From Methylophilaceae bacterium (GTDB lineage: Bacteria; Pseudomonadota; Gammaproteobacteria; Burkholderiales; Methylophilaceae), in contig JADGRN010000074.1 in NCBI GenBank assembly GCA_017880825.1, forward strand, positions 1 through 6,804: a stretch of 6,804 bases of DNA. Direction: 5' to 3'. The position numbers and the translations under genes are program-made. This document shows, one piece after another, positions 1-6,804 of the stretch. Numbering within the stretch: the stretch's first letter is position 1; each line of letters begins with the position of its first letter. A model generated the notes under the pieces. That model worked only from the letters and a program-made list of their open reading frames with translations. It ran no database searches and was not told the origin of the DNA.

Positions 1-238
1 CGCCGCCATGCGTAGCCCAGCGTGTATGGCCGATGCCTACCAGGCCAGTTAGATGCACTGCCTCAGCCTTGCTTTGCATCTCAGCCACACGGCCAACTGC
101 ACGCACGCGCTGGATTTGGTTGTTGCCGAGCACTGCAATGCCTGCCGAATCATAGCCGCGATACTCCAGACGGCTTAAGCCCTCAATCAGAATTGGGACG
201 ACATCACGTGTTGCTACTGCGCCTACTATTCCACACAT
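1..238 (-). CDS. glmS: Glucosamine-6-phosphate synthase (isomerizing), N-terminal part, cut by window edge
   Basis: GlmS makes glucosamine-6-phosphate from fructose-6-phosphate and glutamine in the cytoplasm, the first committed step toward UDP-GlcNAc. Only the first 79 codons lie in the window. Translation from the ATG at 238-236 begins [14 protein letters not shown], so after Met removal Cys2 is the N-terminal nucleophile of a class II glutamine amidotransferase. Further conserved blocks are [13 protein letters not shown] (residues 24-36) and [11 protein letters not shown] (68-78), whose Arg73 and Trp74 fall at the positions known in E. coli GlmS. The C-terminal sugar isomerase domains are off the left edge. 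The start codon shares one base with the glmU stop (TAATG), so the two genes form one transcript and are probably translationally coupled. An AAGG within the end of glmU, about 10 nt upstream, is the likely ribosome site. The identification is secure. The gene is not in the usual ORF calls because it is open-ended. Confidence 0.96.
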   Translation of the reverse strand, partial: MCGIVGAVATRDVVPILIEGLSRLEYRGYDSAGIAVLGNNQIQRVRAVGRVAEMQSKAEAVHLTGLVGIGHTRWATHGG

Positions 239-1611
239 TATTTCTTTGCCTTAACTGGCCGTTTCCAGCCCTTGATGATGGTTTGTCTGCCACGCGAGAT
301 AGTTAGTTCGCCAGCTGGAGCATTTTTAGTGATGGTGGAACCCGCACCGATGGTGGCACCGTCACCAATGGTCACGGGGGCGACCAGTTGCGTATCCGAA
401 CCGATAAAAGCGTTGTCGCCTATCACCGTGCGGTGTTTATTCGCCCCATCGTAGTTGCAGGTAATGGTGCCAGCGCCAATATTGACCTGCTTGCCCAGCG
501 TGCTGTCACCGATATAGCTCAGATGATTGATGTTGCTGCCTGCGCCCACCTGACTATTCTTGATCTCCACAAAGTTGCCGATGTGGGCTTGTGCGCTTAA
601 TTCGGTGCCGGGACGCAGCCGTGCATAGGGGCCGATGCGGCAATCGTTGGCGATATTGACTTGATCCATGTGGCTAAAAGGCGCGACTACCGTGCCTGCG
701 CCGATATTGCTGTCCTTGATTATACAATAGGCGCCAATGCGCACGCCGTCGGCCAGGGTCACCTTGCCTTCGAACACGCAGCCGACATCGATTTCCGCAT
801 CGCTGCCCGCGTGCAAATCGCCGCGCACATCAATCCTGAACGGGTCATGCAGCGTCACCCCCGCCTGCATCAAGCGTGTGGCGTAACGCAGCTGGTAAAC
901 ACGCTCCAGGCCTGCCAGATCCTGCTTGGAATTAACGCCGGCTACCTGCGATTCGTCCTGTGTGATTTCCGCTGATACTGGGACGCCATCCTGCACCGCC
1001 ATGGCGACAATGTCGGTCAAGTAATATTCACGCTGCTGGTTGTCGTTGCCCAGACGTTTCAGCCATGTGGCAAGGTGGCTATTGCCAACGGCCATGATGC
1101 CGGTATTCACCTCGTTGATGGAACGCTGCTGCTCGCTGGCGTCCTTGTGCTCCACAATGGCTTCTATCCCGGCGTTGGCATTTCGCACGATACGGCCATA
1201 ACCGGTGGAATCGGCTTTGTTCACGGTGAGCAGGGCCAGTTGCTGCCCGGCCTTCTGCAACAGACCCTGGCAACTTTCCACGCTGACCAGAGGCACATCG
1301 CCTAACAGGATCAGCGTCGTCGCATCGCTATCCAGATGCGGCATGGCTTGCTGCAACGCATGGCCGGTACCGAGCTGCTCGGTCTGCTTGACCCAGATAA
1401 TGCCCTGGTCTGCAATCGCCTCCGGCACCGCTTCGCCGCCATAGCCGTAGACCACAACGATCTTGGCCGGCTTGAGTTGGCGTGCACTATCGATCACATG
1501 GCCAAGCAGCGGCTTACCGGCAAGCTTGTGCAACACCTTGGGAAGCTGGCTGTACATGCGTGTGCCCTTGCCGGCGGCAAGGATAACGACATTGAGTAGG
1601 GTGGAAGGCAT
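238..1611 (-). CDS. glmU: Bifunctional UDP-N-acetylglucosamine pyrophosphorylase / glucosamine-1-phosphate N-acetyltransferase
   Basis: GlmU acetylates glucosamine-1-phosphate with acetyl-CoA and then couples the product to UTP, giving UDP-GlcNAc for peptidoglycan and lipopolysaccharide. The 457-residue product is close to the 456 of E. coli. The N-terminal uridylyltransferase (about 1-230) shows LAAGKGTRM (11-19), LPKVLHKL (23-30), GTGHALQQA (81-89), GD with Asp105, EHKDA (154-158) and GVN with Asn227, the last two acids being known Mg2+ ligands. A linker helix (about 231-252) leads into a left-handed beta-helix acetyltransferase made of hexapeptide repeats (about 253-440). It carries RLRPG (Arg333), Lys351, His363, Tyr366, Asn377, NYDG (386-389) and Lys392, all at E. 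coli numbering, so both activities should be intact. The basic tail ends KAKK. The ATG start has no recognisable Shine-Dalgarno sequence. glmU is separated from atpC by a terminator and has its own probable promoter. Confidence 0.98.
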   Translation of the reverse strand: MPSTLLNVVILAAGKGTRMYSQLPKVLHKLAGKPLLGHVIDSARQLKPAKIVVVYGYGGEAVPEAIADQGIIWVKQTEQLGTGHALQQAMPHLDSDATTLILLGDVPLVSVESCQGLLQKAGQQLALLTVNKADSTGYGRIVRNANAGIEAIVEHKDASEQQRSINEVNTGIMAVGNSHLATWLKRLGNDNQQREYYLTDIVAMAVQDGVPVSAEITQDESQVAGVNSKQDLAGLERVYQLRYATRLMQAGVTLHDPFRIDVRGDLHAGSDAEIDVGCVFEGKVTLADGVRIGAYCIIKDSNIGAGTVVAPFSHMDQVNIANDCRIGPYARLRPGTELSAQAHIGNFVEIKNSQVGAGSNINHLSYIGDSTLGKQVNIGAGTITCNYDGANKHRTVIGDNAFIGSDTQLVAPVTIGDGATIGAGSTITKNAPAGELTISRGRQTIIKGWKRPVKAKK

Positions 1612-1622
1612 TATTTAATTGA

Positions 1623-1634
1623 TTGTGCACACAA
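1623..1634. repeat. Small inverted repeat in the glmU leader
   Basis: Arms TTGTG (1623-1627) and CACAA (1630-1634) are separated by two bases. The dyad lies between the predicted glmU transcription start and its ATG, where a repressor could bind. A 2-nt loop is too small for a full RNA hairpin. It may be chance in an A/T-rich leader. Confidence 0.3.
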
Positions 1635-1650
1635 AAGGAAACATCTGAGC

Positions 1651-1685
1651 ATTGTAAAGTATAAGTAAATGCTTTTATAACTCAA
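1651..1685 (-). promoter_or_regulatory. Probable sigma70-type promoter for glmU-glmS
   Basis: On the minus strand TTGAGT (1685-1680) is followed after 16 bp by TATACT (1663-1658). They match the TTGACA and TATAAT consensus at 4 and 5 of 6 positions. A second -10-like hexamer, TACAAT (1656-1651), lies just downstream but has only a poor -35 partner. Transcription would start near 1650, leaving a leader of about 40 nt before glmU. A promoter is expected here because the atp terminator lies upstream. This is consensus matching only, without start-site data. Confidence 0.55.
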
Positions 1686-1709
1686 AAATGCCGGTGCAGG
1701 GCATCACCG
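1684..1709 (-). terminator. Second, weaker hairpin plus T-tract (possible backup terminator)
   Basis: Read on the minus strand, arms at 1704-1700 and 1692-1688 (ATGCC/GGCAT, 7-nt loop) are followed by a run of T down to 1684. An alternative 5-bp stem, CGGTG (1709-1705) with CACCG (1696-1692), uses overlapping bases, so the two folds exclude each other. The stems are short and the element abuts the predicted glmU -35 box. It could be a backup terminator for atp read-through or a chance dyad. Confidence 0.3.
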
Positions 1710-1734
1710 CCGCTACCGTCCGCTGCGATAAAGC

Positions 1735-1759
1735 AAAAAAGGCAGCCACTGGCTGCCTT
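1735..1759 (-). terminator. Rho-independent terminator of the atp operon
   Basis: On the minus strand a perfect 9-bp stem, AAGGCAGCC (1759-1751 side through the loop at 1750-1748) pairing with GGCTGCCTT (1747-1739), closes a 3-nt loop and is followed by a T run ending at 1735. It begins 23 bp after the atpC stop. There is no T-tract in the other direction, so it acts only on minus-strand transcripts. It marks the end of the atp operon and separates it from glmU-glmS. Confidence 0.92.
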
Positions 1760-1782
1760 CAGCTAAATCATAGCATCTTGTA

Positions 1783-2208
1783 TCAGTGCCTATTTTTGCG
1801 CAAACGCTCAATCGCCTGCAATTGCGCCACGGCTTCGGCCAGTTCGGCCTGGGCAAGCGCGTAATCGATTGCAGAACTTTTGTCCCTCATTGCTTCTTCT
1901 GCTGCACGCTTGGCTTCTTCCGCCTTGGCCTGATCCAGGTCTTTGCCGCGAATGGCCGTATCTGCCAGTACCGTGATCACCCCAGGCTGCACTTCCAGCA
2001 TGCCGCCGGAGACGAAAATCAGCGTTTCTTCCGCTTGGTCCGGCACCTTGATGCGCAAGGCACCGGGCTTGATCGTGGTGATCATGGGCGCGTGTCGTGG
2101 ATAAATGCCGACTTCACCCATTTTTGCCGGGGCGGCTACGAATTCAGCCAGCCCGGAAAAAATGGATTCTTCAGCACTCACCACATCGATATGTATTGTC
2201 ATGGTCAT
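1783..2208 (-). CDS. atpC: F1Fo ATP synthase epsilon subunit
   Basis: Epsilon is part of the F1 central stalk, bound to gamma and the c-ring, and its C-terminal helices can inhibit ATP hydrolysis. The 141-residue product (E. coli 139) has the N-terminal beta-sandwich (about 1-85), with [12 protein letters not shown] (8-19), [11 protein letters not shown] (31-41), [10 protein letters not shown] (67-76) and VLADTAIRG (80-88). A charged, Ala-rich helical hairpin (about 89-138) follows. The ATG at 2208 is preferred over the in-frame ATG at 2202 because MTMT aligns with the MAMT start of E. coli epsilon. The upstream signal is weak: GGCGGA lies about 12 nt before the start across an A7 run. atpC follows atpD by 18 bp and is the last gene of the operon. 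The identification is secure. Confidence 0.97.
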   Translation of the reverse strand: MTMTIHIDVVSAEESIFSGLAEFVAAPAKMGEVGIYPRHAPMITTIKPGALRIKVPDQAEETLIFVSGGMLEVQPGVITVLADTAIRGKDLDQAKAEEAKRAAEEAMRDKSSAIDYALAQAELAEAVAQLQAIERLRKNRH

Positions 2209-2226
2209 ATTCGCTTTTTTTCCGCC

Positions 2227-4558
<2,332 letters not shown>

Positions 4559-4599
4559 CTTCTAGTCTGCCTGTGCTGTCTGCTTATTTGGATTCAATA

Positions 4600-6141
4600 C
4601 TAGTAAGCGTTGGTCGCTTTGAAGTCCTGAATTGCAGCTTCCACGGCCTTCTCGTCGTCACCCGCCAGATCCTTGCTGGATTCGATCTTGTCCAGCAGGT
4701 TCTTGTACTTGGACTTCATGAAAGAGTGCAGGGCAGATTCAAATGCCAGTGCCTTGTTGACAGGTACATCATCAAAATAGCCCTTGTTGGCGGCGAGCAA
4801 GGTCAAAGCCATGTCGGAGATACTTAATGGGGCATATTGTGCCTGCTTCATGAGCTCGGTGAACATGCGACCGCGATCCAGCTGTTTGCGGGTGGCTTCA
4901 TCCAGATCGGATGCGAACTGTGCGAACGCAGCCAGTTCGCGATACTGCGCCAGTGCCAGACGCACACCACCGCCCAGTTTCTTGATGACCTTGGTCTGTG
5001 CTGCGCCACCAACGCGGGATACCGAAATACCGGCATTGATCGCGGGACGGATACCGGCGTTGAACAGATCGGTTTCCAGGAAGATCTGGCCGTCGGTAAT
5101 CGAAATCACGTTGGTGGGAACGAACGCGGAAACGTCGCCGGCAGCAGTTTCAATAACCGGCAGTGCAGTAAGCGAGCCAGTCTTGCCTTTGACTGCACCG
5201 TTGGTGAACTTCTCAACATACTCTTCGTTGACACGAGCGGCACGTTCAAGCAGGCGCGAGTGCAGGTAGAACACGTCGCCCGGGTAAGCTTCGCGGCCTG
5301 GTGGGCGGCGCAGCAGCAGCGAGATTTGGCGATAGGCCCAGGCTTGCTTGGTCAGATCGTCATATATGATCAGTGCATCCTGGCCGCGGTCACGGAAGTA
5401 TTCGCCCATGGTACAACCGGCGTAAGGCGCGATGAACTGCAATGCTGCAGAATCGGATGCGGAAGCAGCCACCACGATGGTGTATTCCATCGCGCCGTGC
5501 TCTTCCAGCTTGCGTACTACGTTGGCGATGGTAGAAGCCTTTTGGCCGATCGCAACGTAGATACAGGTCATGTTCTGACCTTTTTGATTGATGATGGTGT
5601 CAACCGCAACAGCGGTCTTACCGGTTTGGCGGTCGCCGATGATCAGTTCGCGCTGGCCGCGGCCGATAGGCACCATCGAGTCAATCGACTTGAGGCCGGT
5701 CTGTACCGGCTGTGAAACGGATTTACGGGAGATCACGCCTGGTGCTACTTTTTCAATCTTGTCGGTCATCTTGGCGTTGACCGGGCCCTTGCCGTCTATC
5801 GGCTGACCCAGCGCGTTGACCACACGGCCGATCAATTCAGGACCAACCGGCACTTCCAGAATGCGACCGGTACATTTACAGGTGTCGCCTTCGGTGATGT
5901 GTTCGTATGCGCCCAGAACCACTACACCGACGGAGTCACGCTCCAGGTTAAGCGCCAGACCGTAGGTGTTGCCGGGAAATTCGATCATTTCGCCGGCCAT
6001 CGCATTGGACAGGCCGTGTATGCGAACAATGCCGTCAGTCACCGAAATTACCGTACCCTGGGTACGTGCTTCGGCACTGGCGGAGAAATTCTCTAACTTG
6101 CTTTTAATCAGTTCACTGATTTCTGATGTGGATAACTGCAT
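4600..6141 (-). CDS. atpA: F1Fo ATP synthase alpha subunit
   Basis: Alpha forms the alpha3beta3 hexamer of F1, binds nucleotide at non-catalytic sites and supplies the arginine finger to the beta catalytic site. The product is 513 residues, the same as E. coli. In order it shows the N-terminal delta-binding helix ([12 protein letters not shown]), a beta-barrel domain (about 28-95), the P-loop GDRQTGKT (169-176), Walker B ALIIYDD (256-262), [20 protein letters not shown] (271-290), the signature [10 protein letters not shown] (366-375) and arginine finger Arg376, then the helical C-terminal domain. [12 protein letters not shown] (261-272), where E. coli has SKQAV, fits a betaproteobacterium as I recall it. 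A Cys-Lys-Cys (88-90) in the barrel is slightly unusual. AGGAG lies 8 nt before the ATG. Gaps are 24 bp to atpH and 41 bp to atpG. Confidence 0.98.
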   Translation of the reverse strand: MQLSTSEISELIKSKLENFSASAEARTQGTVISVTDGIVRIHGLSNAMAGEMIEFPGNTYGLALNLERDSVGVVVLGAYEHITEGDTCKCTGRILEVPVGPELIGRVVNALGQPIDGKGPVNAKMTDKIEKVAPGVISRKSVSQPVQTGLKSIDSMVPIGRGQRELIIGDRQTGKTAVAVDTIINQKGQNMTCIYVAIGQKASTIANVVRKLEEHGAMEYTIVVAASASDSAALQFIAPYAGCTMGEYFRDRGQDALIIYDDLTKQAWAYRQISLLLRRPPGREAYPGDVFYLHSRLLERAARVNEEYVEKFTNGAVKGKTGSLTALPVIETAAGDVSAFVPTNVISITDGQIFLETDLFNAGIRPAINAGISVSRVGGAAQTKVIKKLGGGVRLALAQYRELAAFAQFASDLDEATRKQLDRGRMFTELMKQAQYAPLSISDMALTLLAANKGYFDDVPVNKALAFESALHSFMKSKYKNLLDKIESSKDLAGDDEKAVEAAIQDFKATNAY

Positions 6142-6149
6142 TACTCTGT

Positions 6150-6154
6150 CTCCT
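6150..6154 (-). promoter_or_regulatory. Strong ribosome binding site of atpA
   Basis: AGGAG on the minus strand lies 8 nt before the atpA ATG at 6141. It is the closest match to the anti-Shine-Dalgarno core in the window and supports the chosen start. Confidence 0.85.
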
Positions 6155-6165
6155 GACTTTTAGGC

Positions 6166-6702
6166 CTAACCTTTAAGCGTGTAGGCCAATTCTTGCAATT
6201 GGCCACGGACGGAAGCGTCTATGACCGTGTCGCCAACAACAATTTTGATCCCGCCAATAATTTCCGGGTCCACTTTAACGCTTGCTTCGATTTTTTTGCC
6301 AAACTTGGCTTGCAGCTTCTTGACCAAGGTTTTTACCTCGGTATCGGATGGCTGAGTTGCCGCAGTGATCTCGGCTTCGAGCACACCTTCGTCCTCAGCC
6401 TTAAGATCTTCAAAGGCTGACGCGATATCCGGCAATATCGACATGCGGCCATATTCCACCAGCAACTTCACCAGGTTAGTCCCTGGCGCATTGAGCTTGC
6501 CCCCGCAGACGGAGAGGAATACACGCTCAAGATCACCTGAGGCAACCTTGGGATCATCGATGTAGGCCCTCATCTGAGCATCTGCAGCCACTGCTGCTGC
6601 AAAACCCAGCATATCGGACCAGGCCGCCAGCGCATTGTTTTCCTTAGCCAGGCGAAAGGCCGCTACCGCGTAGGGTCTTGCAATGGTTACCGCTTCGGCC
6701 AT
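6166..6702 (-). CDS. atpH: F1Fo ATP synthase delta subunit (OSCP type)
   Basis: Delta caps the alpha3beta3 hexamer and ties it to the b-subunit peripheral stalk so the stator does not turn. The 178-residue product (E. coli 177) has the N-terminal helical domain (about 1-105), with TIARPYAVAAFRLA (6-19) and NLVKLLVEYGRMSILPDI (76-93). A C-terminal alpha/beta domain follows, with the OSCP signature around VDPEIIGGIKIVVGDTVIDAS (143-163) and an RGQLQEL end (166-172). GGAG (6713-6710) stands 7 nt before the ATG at 6702, and MAEAVTIARPYA is the expected start. The gene follows atpF by 18 bp and precedes atpA by 24 bp. It is the least conserved F1 subunit, but motif and position agree. Confidence 0.97.
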   Translation of the reverse strand: MAEAVTIARPYAVAAFRLAKENNALAAWSDMLGFAAAVAADAQMRAYIDDPKVASGDLERVFLSVCGGKLNAPGTNLVKLLVEYGRMSILPDIASAFEDLKAEDEGVLEAEITAATQPSDTEVKTLVKKLQAKFGKKIEASVKVDPEIIGGIKIVVGDTVIDASVRGQLQELAYTLKG

Positions 6703-6720
6703 GTCAGTGCTCCGTTCTTG

Positions 6721-6804
6721 TTAGAGCTCATTGGCGATGGTGGTCAGCATGGCAGCATGCGCCTTGGCATCAATCTCACGGCGCAGAATCTTCTCTGCGC
6801 CAGC
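6721..6804 (-). CDS. atpF: F1Fo ATP synthase b subunit, C-terminal end, cut by window edge
   Basis: The b subunit forms the dimeric coiled-coil peripheral stalk that links membrane subunit a to delta. Only the last 27 codons and the TAA at 6723-6721 are present. They read AGAEKILRREID followed by AKAHAAMLTTIANEL, the amphipathic helix and short tail typical of the delta-binding end of b, especially EKIL.REID.KAH. The membrane anchor and most of the stalk lie beyond the right edge, where atpE, atpB and perhaps atpI would be expected. The frame is open to the edge. The fragment is below normal ORF length thresholds, but its sequence and position just before atpH make the call firm. Confidence 0.94.
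   Translation of the reverse strand, partial: AGAEKILRREIDAKAHAAMLTTIANEL

Noticed and set aside
22..306. 94-codon plus-strand reading frame across the glmS/glmU junction
   Set aside because: It is antisense to the clear GlmS N-terminus and GlmU C-terminus, and no family is recognisable.
4598..4605. TACTAGTA palindrome over the atpA stop codon
   Set aside because: It is only 8 bp, with no flanking extension or second copy, so chance is the simplest explanation.
4837..5715. 292-codon plus-strand reading frame
   Set aside because: It lies wholly antisense to atpA, has no recognisable protein family or ribosome site, and is explained by codon bias in the real gene.

Overview
This window is a core bacterial housekeeping region read entirely on the minus strand. 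It holds the distal part of an F1Fo ATP synthase (atp) operon followed by the amino-sugar genes glmU and glmS. From high to low coordinates the order is atpF (3' end only), atpH, atpA, atpG, atpD, atpC, a rho-independent terminator, a short promoter-bearing gap, glmU, and glmS (5' end only). This atp...C-glmU-glmS arrangement is the classic one of Gamma- and Betaproteobacteria. The wording of conserved blocks (for example [12 protein letters not shown] in the alpha subunit and [11 protein letters not shown] in epsilon) looks betaproteobacterial to me, perhaps a methylotroph-like member of Nitrosomonadales. That placement comes from memory of the families, not from a search.

The atp part (1783-6804) encodes the F1 sector: delta, alpha, gamma, beta and epsilon, plus the last 27 residues of the Fo b subunit. 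All complete genes have family-typical lengths, intact nucleotide-binding and signature motifs, and gaps of only 18-46 bp, so they are almost certainly one transcript. Start sites preceded by clear Shine-Dalgarno sequences are those of atpA, atpD and, less strongly, atpH. Those of atpG and atpC are weak.

The only sizeable non-coding stretch is the 171-bp gap 1612-1782. It contains a strong unidirectional terminator that closes the atp operon, a second hairpin with an A/T tract, a plausible sigma70-type promoter for glmU, and a small dyad in the glmU leader. glmU (bifunctional UDP-GlcNAc synthesis enzyme) and glmS (glucosamine-6-phosphate synthase) overlap by one base (TAATG) and supply UDP-GlcNAc for peptidoglycan and lipopolysaccharide.

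I found no mobile element, CRISPR array, RNA gene, foreign-looking gene or undescribed system. The long plus-strand reading frames are antisense shadows of the real genes. The findings are therefore modest and concern translation signals and the atpC-glmU junction.
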